A stretch of DNA of 64,000 bases, from assembly GCF_013364275.1 (NCBI RefSeq), contig NZ_CP054932.1, positions 5,890,001-5,954,000 of the forward strand, in the 5' to 3' direction. The translations under genes were made by a program, and so were the position numbers. Positions 52,516 to 60,690 of the stretch are shown here, one piece after another. Numbering within the stretch: the stretch's first letter is position 1; every line of letters starts with the position of its first letter. The DNA is from Actinomadura sp. NAK00032. Lineage in GTDB: Bacteria > Actinomycetota > Actinomycetes > Streptosporangiales > Streptosporangiaceae. A model generated the notes under the pieces. It was not told the origin of the DNA and made no database searches. It saw only the letters and a list, made by a program, of their open reading frames with translations.

Positions 52516-54510
52516 TCAGCCGGACGGGCGGAGGGCGCCGGCGCCGAGGCCTTCGAGGCCGAGGCGCAGCACGTCGGCGCCGAGGCGGTGGGTGTCGCGG
52601 AGGGCGGCCTCCAGGTCGGTGAGCCTGCGGAACGCCCGCCCGAGTTCGGCCTGCTCGTCCAGGGTGAGGCGGGGCAGGCGGGCGCGGCGGACGTCGAAGC
52701 GGGCGGAGGAGGTCGAGCTGCGCAGCCGGGCGCCCTGCGCGCCGAGCAGCAGCCAGCCGGCGACGAAGTCGGGGTCGGTGCGGGACGGGTCGGCGCGCAC
52801 GAGGGCGAGCCCGGGGCCGAGTACCGGGCCCTCCTCGGTGATGACGCGGGCCACGGGATGGCGTGCCGACAGCGAGACGACGACGTCGCCGGGGGCCACC
52901 TCGGCGTGGTCGGGGTCGGGGGCGGCCGTCCCCGAGGGCTGGCGCCCCAGGGCGATGTCGTCCAGGGTCAGGACGGGCACGTCTCCTTCGCCCATCCGCA
53001 CCTTGGCGGGGGGACGGAGTATCTCCGCCACGCCCGCTTTGGCCAGCTCACCGATGGTGGTCATGGGGACGTCGGCGCGCGCGCGAGCCTGCGTTAGGGA
53101 CGACAGTTCGGCGACCACGCGCGGTAGTTCGGCGGCCTGCTCCTCCAGGCGTTCGCGGGCGGCGACGAACGAGCCTTCGGCTGCGGGCGCGCTGCGCTGC
53201 GGGAGGTAGCGGGCTGGGGTGAGATCGACCTCGTCGTCCAGCAGGTCGATGATGCGCACCACGACGCTGGAGTCCGTCCCGGGGGCCTTGCCCTTCGCGT
53301 AGCGGCGCCAGGCGTCCAGGGCGGTTCGCCGGAAGTTGTCCGGGTCCGATGATGTGTCGACCATCAGGACGTCGTCGGCGGGTGTGTCGCCAGGGGCCGG
53401 ACGGCGGAGAACCCACACGGCCAGCGCGACGGCCATGTTCGGCACCGCGCCCGGGGGCAGGCCGATGACGGCCCTGAGCGTCCCGCGGCGGAGCAGTTCG
53501 GAGCGGACGCGGCGCCCCGATCGGCGTACCGCCACAGCCGGCGGCAGGAGCATGACGACGTGCCCGCCCGGCTCGACATGGGCGAGGCCGTGCTGGAGCC
53601 ACGCGAGTTCTGACTCCATGCGCGGCGGCAGGCCGTACTCCCAGCGCGGGTCGCCCGTGAGCTGCTCGTAGCCCCAGCCGCGGTCGTTGAAGGGCGGGTT
53701 GGAGACGACGAGGTCGACCGTCCGCCCGGGGAAGGCGTCGGCGAGGAGCGAGTCGCCGGGGCAGACCTCGGCGGGCGCGCCGCGCAGCGCGAGCTGGATC
53801 GCGGACATGCGCGCGGTCGTGTCGTCGATCTCCTGGCCGAGGAGCCGCTCGACGTCCTTGAACAGCGCGTGGGCGGCCTTCAGGTAGGCGCCCGTCCCGC
53901 AGGAGGGGTCGAGGACGGTGCGCGCGGGCCCGCCGAGTTCGAGCATCAGCCGGACGACCGGTTCCGGCGTCACGTACACGCGGCGGCTGTGGTGCTCCAG
54001 GTAGCGGGTGCGCAGGAACTCGAAGGTCTCCGCGACGCCGAGCTCGTCGACGAGCGGGGCGAGGGCGCGGACGAGCGGGACGGGCGACGCCGGCGCGACG
54101 CCGGCGGGCGCGCGGACGGCGCCGGGCAGCGCGTGCGCGATCTCGTCGGGCAGGACGCGCGCGATCTCCTCGTCCGGGGCGTCCGACAGCTCCGCCCAGC
54201 GGCCGGGGCGCGCGCGCAGCTGGAGCAGGAACGCGCCGGCGAAGGTGAGGACGTCGGCGAGGTCCATGCCCTCGGAGGCGGCCGCGCGGAGCGTCTGCCA
54301 GACGCGTTCGCGGACGGGCGAGTCGGAGAGTTTGCCCTGGCCGCGCAGCCAGTCCTCCACCTCGGTCAGGGAGAACGTCGGGCTGACCGCCGTCCCGCCG
54401 ACGGGCTGGGGGAAGTCGTCATGCCGGCGGCGCCAGTTGCTCACGGCCGCGCGCCCCACCGCGGCCAGGCGGGCGATGTCCGCCGCGGTCACCGTCGCGT
54501 CGTTCGGCAC
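52516..54510 (-). CDS. HTH-HsdM-HsdS fusion: N6-adenine DNA methyltransferase
   Basis: 664 residues. Residues 8-60 form a helix-turn-helix (VTAADIARLAAVGRAAVSNW, FSLTEVEDWL). The HsdM-like core has DPSCGTGAYLKAA (motif I, near 200) and VVSNPPFNDRGWGYEQL (motif IV, near 270). From about 475 (MTTIGELAKAGVAEI) a single target-recognition-like domain of HsdS type follows (VPVLTLDDIALG, SARFDVRRARLPRLT). It should methylate adenine at a specific site by itself. No HsdR is present; the RecB-like nuclease and UvrD helicase nearby could be the restriction arm (inference). It is divergent from the RNase H gene. Confidence 0.87.
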   Translation of the reverse strand: MPNDATVTAADIARLAAVGRAAVSNWRRRHDDFPQPVGGTAVSPTFSLTEVEDWLRGQGKLSDSPVRERVWQTLRAAASEGMDLADVLTFAGAFLLQLRARPGRWAELSDAPDEEIARVLPDEIAHALPGAVRAPAGVAPASPVPLVRALAPLVDELGVAETFEFLRTRYLEHHSRRVYVTPEPVVRLMLELGGPARTVLDPSCGTGAYLKAAHALFKDVERLLGQEIDDTTARMSAIQLALRGAPAEVCPGDSLLADAFPGRTVDLVVSNPPFNDRGWGYEQLTGDPRWEYGLPPRMESELAWLQHGLAHVEPGGHVVMLLPPAVAVRRSGRRVRSELLRRGTLRAVIGLPPGAVPNMAVALAVWVLRRPAPGDTPADDVLMVDTSSDPDNFRRTALDAWRRYAKGKAPGTDSSVVVRIIDLLDDEVDLTPARYLPQRSAPAAEGSFVAARERLEEQAAELPRVVAELSSLTQARARADVPMTTIGELAKAGVAEILRPPAKVRMGEGDVPVLTLDDIALGRQPSGTAAPDPDHAEVAPGDVVVSLSARHPVARVITEEGPVLGPGLALVRADPSRTDPDFVAGWLLLGAQGARLRSSTSSARFDVRRARLPRLTLDEQAELGRAFRRLTDLEAALRDTHRLGADVLRLGLEGLGAGALRPSG

Positions 54511-54567
54511 CAGCGCTCCCTTCAGCCGACGTTCAGGATCGGCATCACCCTAGTGCCTACCACGCCG

Positions 54568-54582
54568 GTTGATCTGATTCAC
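54568..54582 (+). promoter_or_regulatory. Shared 15-bp motif, copy 4 (GTTGATCTGATTCAC)
   Basis: Variant with changes only in the middle. Lies 58 bp upstream of the methyltransferase ATG (minus strand), within the divergent region. Confidence 0.5.
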
Positions 54583-54634
54583 GTCGACGGCGCCGACATT
54601 ATCCGATCTCACACATGCGCGTTTCACTTTGCAG

Positions 54635-54664
54635 GTTGATTGTATTCACAGAGCTTCGTATGGT
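54635..54664 (+). promoter_or_regulatory. Shared motif, copy 5, as part of a sigma-70-like promoter
   Basis: GTTGATTGTATTCAC at 54635-54649. TTGATT (54636-54641) and TATGGT (54659-54664) are separated by exactly 17 bp, a good -35/-10 pair for the RNase H-like gene. The motif therefore covers the -35 box here. Confidence 0.6.
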
Positions 54665-54743
54665 TTGCTGTGTACAGCCGATCCGGTGGAGACGCCGGAG
54701 GGTTTCCCCCTTCCCCCTGGTCAGAGAGCGGAGCTGATGACCC

Positions 54744-55631
54744 GTGCCCGTCCCGACGATGCCGCTGCACGAGTTCGACGAGGCGCAGGAGCGGATGCCG
54801 GCGAGCCTCGCCGGCCGTACCCAGCGGTTACGCGCCTGCGCGACACGGGCCCCGATGTGCGCCTGCTGCGGGGTCGCCCGCCGGCTGCTGTGGCTGTGCT
54901 TCGCCGCCGTCCGGCACGGCGACGAGCAGATCGCGGCGATGCTCGCCGGCGAGGCGGAGCACTACGCCGAGACGGGCGGGCACCACCCGAACTGCCCGTA
55001 CCCGCCGCCGCGCCCGGCGCGCACCGTGCGGCGCCCGGCGCAGGGCCGGGTGCCCGGCTGGTCCGGCGCCGCCGGCCGCCCGCTCGTCGCCGCGACCGAC
55101 GCGAGCTGGAAGCGCGGCACCTGCGGGCTCGGCTACGTCGCCGACGACGGCCGGTGGGGCATGCGCGGCTGGACGTTCGGCCCGCAGGACCCGACCGGCC
55201 CCAGCCGGGTACTGGTCAGCGAGCTGCGCGCCGTCGGGCTCCTGCTCGACCGCGTCGGGGACGGCCCGGAGCTGACGCTGCTCGTCGACAGCCTGACCGC
55301 GCTCCGCTTCCTGCGGGCGTGGCGGCGCGGCGACACCGGCCTGCTGCCGGACGGCTACGACCTGCGGCCGCGCCGCTGCGGACCGCCGTCCCTCGTCCGG
55401 CTGGCCGCCCGCGTCGCCGGCCGCCCGAACCTGCGGTTCGCGCACGTCAAGGGCCACTCCGGCCATCCGCTGAACGAGACCGCCGACTCGCTCGCCTCCA
55501 TCGCCCGCCGCAACGCCACCGACCCCTTCGACTTCACCGCCCGCGCCGAGGGCCTCGTCGACGCCTTCCTGCGCGCCTGGCACGACACCGCCGACACCGC
55601 CGACACCGCCGACACCGGGCTCGCCGCCTGA
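54744..55631 (+). CDS. RNase HI-like protein with N-terminal cysteine region
   Basis: 295 residues, GTG at 54744 (ATG at 54759 is an alternative). Residues 1-100 hold a Cys/His-rich patch (APMCACCGVARRLLWLC, GGHHPNCPYPPP), possibly metal binding. The RNase H fold starts at about 110 with all four acidic residues: AATDASWKRG, SELRAVG, LLVDSLTALRFL and LNETADSLA. It should cut RNA in RNA-DNA hybrids. The C-terminus has DTADTADTADT. The methyltransferase is divergent from it and the next gene follows after 17 bp. Its job in this cluster is unknown; removing R-loops or processing hybrids is possible. Confidence 0.85.
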   Translation: MPVPTMPLHEFDEAQERMPASLAGRTQRLRACATRAPMCACCGVARRLLWLCFAAVRHGDEQIAAMLAGEAEHYAETGGHHPNCPYPPPRPARTVRRPAQGRVPGWSGAAGRPLVAATDASWKRGTCGLGYVADDGRWGMRGWTFGPQDPTGPSRVLVSELRAVGLLLDRVGDGPELTLLVDSLTALRFLRAWRRGDTGLLPDGYDLRPRRCGPPSLVRLAARVAGRPNLRFAHVKGHSGHPLNETADSLASIARRNATDPFDFTARAEGLVDAFLRAWHDTADTADTADTGLAA

Positions 55632-55648
55632 ACCTCCTGGAGAACGAC

Positions 55649-56365
55649 GTGAACCCCAACCAGCCCCACGGCCGGCGCCCGGCCCCGCCCGTTCCGCCGG
55701 TCCCGCCGGTCCCGCCGGCCATGCCGCCCTTCGCCGTCCCGCCGCCGCGCAAGCGCGGCAACGGATGCCTCATCGCGGTCATCGGCACCGCGGCGGGGCT
55801 GTTCATGATGGTGTCCTGCGTGGCGGTGGTGGCCAGTTCGTCCGAGCCGTCCACCCCGGCGGGGACGCGGCCGGAGGCCGCCGGAGGAACGGCGACGGCC
55901 GACGAGAAGCCGGAGAAGAAGCAGCAGGCGGCGAAGAAGCCGACCCGGGAGAAGAAGGTGACGAACGGGATCGGCCGCCAGTACCGGGACGGGAAGTTCG
56001 GCTTCACGGTCACCAAGGTGAAGAAGGGCGTACGGAAGGTCGGCGACCAGTGGTTCGGCGACACCGCCCAGGGCCAGTTCGTCATCGTCTCCGTGACCGT
56101 CAAGAACATCGGCGACAGGTCGCGGACGTTCACCCACCACAACCAGACGCTCGTCGACACCAAGGGCCGCGAGTTCGAGGCCGACCCCGAGGCGTCGCTG
56201 TGGACCGACAAGGACAACAAGTCCTTCCTCCAGCAGATCAACCCGGGCAACTCCGTCAAGGGCCGGCTCATCTTCGACGTCCCGCGCGGCACCAGGCTCA
56301 AGGCCATCGAACTGCACGACTCGATGTGGTCCGGCGGCGTCACCGTCCCCCTCGGCGACCGCTGA
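55649..56365 (+). CDS. Membrane-anchored DUF4352-like protein
   Basis: 238 residues, GTG at 55649 with GGAG 7 bases before. Proline repeats (PPVPPVPPVPP) precede a membrane helix (GCLIAVIGTAAGLFMMVSCV). A Lys-rich linker follows, then an immunoglobulin-like DUF4352 domain: GQFVIVSVTVKNIGDRSRTF, LVDTKGREFEADPEAS and a KGRLIFDVP stretch. Such domains face outside the cell and are often lipoproteins or sensors. It sits 17 bp after the RNase H gene and may be only a passenger. Confidence 0.82.
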   Translation: MNPNQPHGRRPAPPVPPVPPVPPAMPPFAVPPPRKRGNGCLIAVIGTAAGLFMMVSCVAVVASSSEPSTPAGTRPEAAGGTATADEKPEKKQQAAKKPTREKKVTNGIGRQYRDGKFGFTVTKVKKGVRKVGDQWFGDTAQGQFVIVSVTVKNIGDRSRTFTHHNQTLVDTKGREFEADPEASLWTDKDNKSFLQQINPGNSVKGRLIFDVPRGTRLKAIELHDSMWSGGVTVPLGDR

Positions 56366-56409
56366 CCGGGCCCGGAGCGCGGCATGCGCCCGTGTGCTAA
56401 CTTGCTCAT

Positions 56410-57003
56410 ATGACCAACTTGGCCGATCGACCAACTTCGCCGCGCGGGGACCGCCGCCGGCAGCAGCTGGTGCGGGCGGGGATCGCCCTGCTGGGCCGGG
56501 AGGGGTGGCCCGGAGTCTCCACGCGCGCCGTGGCCGAGCAGGCGGGCACCAACCCCGGCCTGATCCACTACCACTTCGGCGGGCTGGCGGGGTTGCACGC
56601 GGAGGTCTTCCGGCAGGCCACGGACCTCGTCCTCGGGCCCATGCTCGCCGAACTCCTGTCGGCGCCGGACGAGCGGGCGGCGCTGGAGACCATGCGGAGC
56701 ATGCTGGCCCGGACCCCGGCCGACGAGCAGTCGACCAGGCTGGCCGCCGAATTGATCGTGGGCGCGATGCGCGATCCCGCCCTGGGCGCGGTGCTGCGCG
56801 ACGAGCTCCGCCGAGCCCGCGCGCAGATCGCGGGCCGCCTCCGGGAGTTGCATCCCGGGTGGCCGCGATCCCGGCCGGCCGGGGTGGCCGCGCTGATCGC
56901 CGCGTCGATCGACGGGCTGATGCTGCACTACATGATCGACGGCGAGCTCCCGGTCGGCGACGCCCTGACCGCGGTGGAGGAACTGCTGGAGGGGGAGGCA
57001 TGA
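56410..57003 (+). CDS. TetR-family regulator
   Basis: 197 residues. The helix-turn-helix is VSTRAVAEQAGTNPGLIHYHFGG (first 20 residues VSTRAVAEQAGTNPGLIHYH). The ligand domain is helical (AELIVGAMRDPALGAVL). The stop overlaps the next start (ATGA), so it controls its own operon with a monooxygenase and a deazaflavin reductase. ACCAACTT occurs twice near the start (56414 and 56432) and could be part of its site. Probably released by a small aromatic ligand. Confidence 0.88.
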   Translation: MTNLADRPTSPRGDRRRQQLVRAGIALLGREGWPGVSTRAVAEQAGTNPGLIHYHFGGLAGLHAEVFRQATDLVLGPMLAELLSAPDERAALETMRSMLARTPADEQSTRLAAELIVGAMRDPALGAVLRDELRRARAQIAGRLRELHPGWPRSRPAGVAALIAASIDGLMLHYMIDGELPVGDALTAVEELLEGEA

Positions 57004-58202
57004 GGGTCCTCATCAACGGAGGCGGAGTCGCCGGGCTCACGCTGGCGTTCTGGCTGCGGCGCCACGGGATCGAGCCGGTGGTCGTGGAACGTGCCGCGCA
57101 CGGCCGCCTGGGCGGGTACGGCATCGACTTCTTCGGCACCGGGTACGACGTCGCGGCCCGCATGGGCATCGTCGACCGGCTGGCGCCGCACCGGCTGCCG
57201 GTCGACTCCGTCGACTTCGTCGACGCCGCCGGCCGCCCCGGTGCCCGGCTGACGGCACCGCTCCTGGACAAGGTCATCCAGGGGCCGCATCTCGCGCTGA
57301 TGCACACCACCCTCGAAGGCGCGCTGCTGGACGCCGTCGAAGGCGACGTGGAGATCCGCTTCGGGGAGACCGTCACCGCCGTGCGCGACACCGGCTCGGC
57401 GGTCGAGGCGGAGTTCGCGGGCGGCACCACCGAGCGCTTCGACCTGCTGGTGGGCGCGGACGGGATCCACTCCCGGACGCGGGAGCTGGCCTTCGGGCCG
57501 GAGCCGGAGTTCGCCCGGTACCTCGGCTGCCGACTGGCGTGCTTCCCGGTCGCCGACCGGTACGACTGGGGGCGGGCGAGGGTCCACTACACCGAGCCCG
57601 GCCGGCAGGTGGTGGTCTACCCCACCGGCCGCACGGGCGAGTTGATCGCCCTGTTCCTGTTCAGGTCGTCGCACACCGGCAACGTGCCGCGCGCCGAACG
57701 CCCCGGCCTGCTCCGCTCGACGTTCGGCGGCATGGGCTGGCTCACGCCCTCGCTCCTGGCCGAGGCGCCCGCCGACGAGCCGATCTTCATGGACACGATG
57801 ACCCAGATCGTGATGCCCGCCTGGCATCGCGGCCGGGTGGCGCTGGTCGGCGACGCGTGCGGCTGCATGACCATGGTCTCGGCGCAGGGCGTGTCCATGG
57901 CGATGGCGGGCGCCTACGTCCTCGCCGAGGAGCTGGCGCGCCACGGCGACCACGTCGGCGCGTTCACCCGCTACCAGGAGCGGGTGCGCGCGGAGGTGGC
58001 CCACCGCCAGCGCAACGCGCAGATGTTCATCCGGACCCTGGTGCCCGGCACCAGGCCCGGCCTGGTCGCGCAGAGCCTCATACAGCGCCTGATCATGCGC
58101 GAGGCCTTCGCGCCGTTGCTGCGCCGCCAGTTCGGCGCGAGCAGCTTCCTGCCCCCGCAGAACCCCGAACCCCGCCAAGGAGTGATTCATGGAGATCGTT
58201 GA
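57000..58202 (+). CDS. FAD-dependent aromatic-type monooxygenase
   Basis: 400 residues, ATG at 57000 overlapping the TetR stop. GxGxxG as INGGGVAGLTLAFWLRRHG, the DG motif LLVGADGIHSRTR and the GD motif VALVGDACGCMTMVSAQG mark a PHBH-type flavin monooxygenase, which hydroxylates phenolic or polycyclic substrates with NAD(P)H and O2. Its relation to TetX-like drug-modifying enzymes is possible but not shown. The 3' end overlaps the next gene by 14 bp. Confidence 0.88.
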   Translation: MRVLINGGGVAGLTLAFWLRRHGIEPVVVERAAHGRLGGYGIDFFGTGYDVAARMGIVDRLAPHRLPVDSVDFVDAAGRPGARLTAPLLDKVIQGPHLALMHTTLEGALLDAVEGDVEIRFGETVTAVRDTGSAVEAEFAGGTTERFDLLVGADGIHSRTRELAFGPEPEFARYLGCRLACFPVADRYDWGRARVHYTEPGRQVVVYPTGRTGELIALFLFRSSHTGNVPRAERPGLLRSTFGGMGWLTPSLLAEAPADEPIFMDTMTQIVMPAWHRGRVALVGDACGCMTMVSAQGVSMAMAGAYVLAEELARHGDHVGAFTRYQERVRAEVAHRQRNAQMFIRTLVPGTRPGLVAQSLIQRLIMREAFAPLLRRQFGASSFLPPQNPEPRQGVIHGDR

Positions 58203-58674
58203 GAGGCCCGCTCCACCGACCGGCCTGCGCCGCCGGCTGTGGCGGTTGCCGATCAGGTTGTACCGGATGGGGCTGGGGCCGCTGCTGGGCCGCCGCATCA
58301 TGCTGCTCACGCACACCGGCCGCGTCTCCGGCCTGCCGCGGCAGGTCGTCATCGAGGTCGTCCAGAAGGAGGAGGACGGCTATGTGGCGGCCTCCGGATT
58401 CGGCCCCCGGGCGGACTGGTACCGCAACGTCATGGCCACCCCCGAGGTCACCATCCAGGTCGCCGGGACGAGGACCCAGGCGACGGCCGCCCCGATCGCG
58501 ACCGACGAGGGCGCCGAGATCATGGCCCGGTACGCCGTCCGCCACCCGTCCGCCGCACGGCGGCTGTGCAAGCTCATGGGCTTCGCCGTCGACGGCAGCA
58601 CCGAGGACTACCGCGAGGTCGGACGGCACATCCCCTTCGTGCGGTTCACGAAGCGCCCGGCCGCTGCGGCCTGA
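58189..58674 (+). CDS. Deazaflavin (F420)-dependent nitroreductase-family protein
   Basis: 161 residues. LLTHTGRVSGLPRQVVIEVV and FGPRADWYRNVMATPEVTIQ are standard for the Ddn/DUF385 family. The family uses F420H2 to reduce quinones or nitro compounds. It is translated with the monooxygenase (14-bp overlap), so both probably act on one molecule. Cytosolic, with a basic amphipathic N-terminus. Confidence 0.88.
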   Translation: MEIVERPAPPTGLRRRLWRLPIRLYRMGLGPLLGRRIMLLTHTGRVSGLPRQVVIEVVQKEEDGYVAASGFGPRADWYRNVMATPEVTIQVAGTRTQATAAPIATDEGAEIMARYAVRHPSAARRLCKLMGFAVDGSTEDYREVGRHIPFVRFTKRPAAAA

Positions 58675-58718
58675 ACGGCTCCGCCGGCCCCTCCCCCGCA
58701 CGCGGCGCGGTCGGGCCG

Positions 58719-60605
58719 TCAGGTCTGTCCGGCGCCGTCCAGGCGCAGGGAGATCGCGGCGTGCAGGAGGTCGAGGAACGGCCTGGTCGAGGCATAGGGC
58801 GGGGTGGAGGTCAGCTCGTGCCGGACGGTGGCCAGATCGTCCCGGGTCATGGCCGTCAGGCGGCGTGTCGCGGTTTCCATGATCGCGTCCGAGTGGCCGG
58901 AGACCAGGTTGAGCTCGTCGTCGTCCCCGGGGTCGCCGGCCACCGCGACCAGGCCGCAGTCGGAGTGCCAGCCGAGGACCCGCCCGAAGGACCTGCCGGC
59001 TTGCGCCGGGCGCGCGAGGTCCGAGACGAGAGCGCCCGCGTCGACGAGCCGGCGGCCGATGACGACCTCGTCACGCGGGCGGAGCATGATGAGCGCGCCC
59101 GGGTAGGCCATGGGGTGGTGGAAGGCCCGCCGCAGCAGCCGGCCCTCCACGTGCCAGACGCGCAGGCCGTCCTCGCCGACGCCGATCACCTGGTCGGCGT
59201 CGCGGAAGACGGCCAGGACGACGTGCGAGGGGAGCTCGTCCGAGCGGGCGACCGGAGCGCCGTCGGGATCCGTGACCATCAGGTGGCCGCCGCGTCCGGA
59301 CTCGCCGTACCAGGCCATCCGGCCGCTGATCGGATCCCCGGCGAGGGGTGTCCAGTCCGCCCCGAAGGGCAGGGAGTGGTGCGCGACGACGTCGCCGTGC
59401 GCGTCGTGCAGGCGCAGCCGAGCCGAGTCCACGGTGACGAAACCCGCGCCATGGCCCATGATCGGCCCGGACGACCGGTGCAGTTCGTTCCACCCGCGGT
59501 CGTCGAGCCGGTACAGCCCTCCCCGCGCCGGCTCCTTGTAGCAGATGGCCTCACCGGTGTCCAGGAGGGTCCCGCCGCCGCCAATGACGTACCCGGGCGG
59601 CGTCGTCCCGCTGCGATGGTCGCTGACCTCGCCCTTGAGCAGTGCGTAGCTCACCAGCTCGGAAGGGCCCCCGCGCGTCCGGTAGAGGTCCTCGCACCAG
59701 GCGACGAGCCGGCGGCCGTCCGGGCTGATGGCTCCGAGCCCCGTGAACCAGGTGCTCTGCTCGTCGTACCCCGGGCTCCGCAACGTGCCGCCGGTGAGGC
59801 GGACCAGCCCGTCGAGGACGGCGGGGTCCTGACCGGCCAGCAGGTCGAAGAGCGGGCCGCCGCCTCGTCCGGCCGGTTCCGGCACGGCGGCGGCCGCCTT
59901 CACCGCGGCGGCCAGCGGGAGGGCGTCCAGCATCCGGCACAGGTGCGACCACTCCCCTCGCGCGGCGAGGGCGTCCACGAGCTTCGCCGCCTGGGAGCGG
60001 GGCACCCGCTCGGGGGCGAGGAACGCCAGGCGGCCCGAGTCGAGCAGGGCCTCGTTCACGCGGACGCGCAGGCGGTCGTCGAGGTGCGCGTGGGCGGCGG
60101 CCAGGCGGGTGCCGTCGGGGTCCAGCTCGGCGAAGCGGGCGTGTTCCCCGGCCAGGAGGCGGAAGGCCGCCCGGCGCGCCGGGTCGGCGGGTTCCAGGCC
60201 GCGGTCCAGGCAGTGCCGCGCCACCGCGGCGTCCCGCATGGCCGCATCGCACATCAGCTCGCGGTCACCGCCGGCCAGGACGCGGTCGCGGGCGATCATC
60301 TTCATCGGATGGTCGCCGAGTCTTTTCAGGGAAGAATCGTTGTAGAACCCCAGTGCTTCGAGCAGCGCCGCCCGGATGTCCGGTTCGGTGTCATCGGCCT
60401 GGCCCAGCACCACCCGGCCCATTCCGTGGGCGAAGCCGTGCCACTGCTTCTCGGTGGGCGGCACGCCGAGCTTCGTCAGGAGGCGGAGCAGCCAGGGGTC
60501 CGGGTGGAAGAACCAGGTCCACCACAACTCGTCTATCGCGGCGGAATCCCCGTTCCCGGCCGCCCGTGCCGTGCCGGACAGCCGCAGCCTCCGCCACCAG
60601 CCCAT
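58719..60605 (-). CDS. Large protein with possible beta-propeller C-terminal half
   Basis: 628 residues from the ATG at 60605. The N-terminal ~230 residues are helical repeats (WWTWFFHPDPWLLRLLTKLG, RVRVNEALLDSGRLAFLAPE). After residue 290, short beta units such as ISPDGRRLVAWCEDLY, LRLHDAHGDVVAHHSLPFG, VIGVGEDGLRVWHVEG and SFGRVLGWHSDCGLVAVAGD look like WD40-type blades. It is on the same strand as, and 85 bp after, the NACHT-WD40 gene, which also carries blades. Function unknown; an adaptor or scaffold is possible. Confidence 0.72.
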   Translation of the reverse strand: MGWWRRLRLSGTARAAGNGDSAAIDELWWTWFFHPDPWLLRLLTKLGVPPTEKQWHGFAHGMGRVVLGQADDTEPDIRAALLEALGFYNDSSLKRLGDHPMKMIARDRVLAGGDRELMCDAAMRDAAVARHCLDRGLEPADPARRAAFRLLAGEHARFAELDPDGTRLAAAHAHLDDRLRVRVNEALLDSGRLAFLAPERVPRSQAAKLVDALAARGEWSHLCRMLDALPLAAAVKAAAAVPEPAGRGGGPLFDLLAGQDPAVLDGLVRLTGGTLRSPGYDEQSTWFTGLGAISPDGRRLVAWCEDLYRTRGGPSELVSYALLKGEVSDHRSGTTPPGYVIGGGGTLLDTGEAICYKEPARGGLYRLDDRGWNELHRSSGPIMGHGAGFVTVDSARLRLHDAHGDVVAHHSLPFGADWTPLAGDPISGRMAWYGESGRGGHLMVTDPDGAPVARSDELPSHVVLAVFRDADQVIGVGEDGLRVWHVEGRLLRRAFHHPMAYPGALIMLRPRDEVVIGRRLVDAGALVSDLARPAQAGRSFGRVLGWHSDCGLVAVAGDPGDDDELNLVSGHSDAIMETATRRLTAMTRDDLATVRHELTSTPPYASTRPFLDLLHAAISLRLDGAGQT

Positions 60606-60690
60606 CGCGCGCTCCGTAACCGCCCCCGGCGGTCGGCGCCGAGAGGCATGGGACGGGAGACCCCCATCCGATCACCGCGGCACAGGGCGG

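Noticed and set aside
46854..55640. Classification of the cluster as BREX/Pgl because of the kinase and methyltransferase
   Set aside because: No PglZ, PglY/BrxC or PglW-type multi-domain kinase is present, and the methyltransferase is HsdM-HsdS-like rather than PglX-like.
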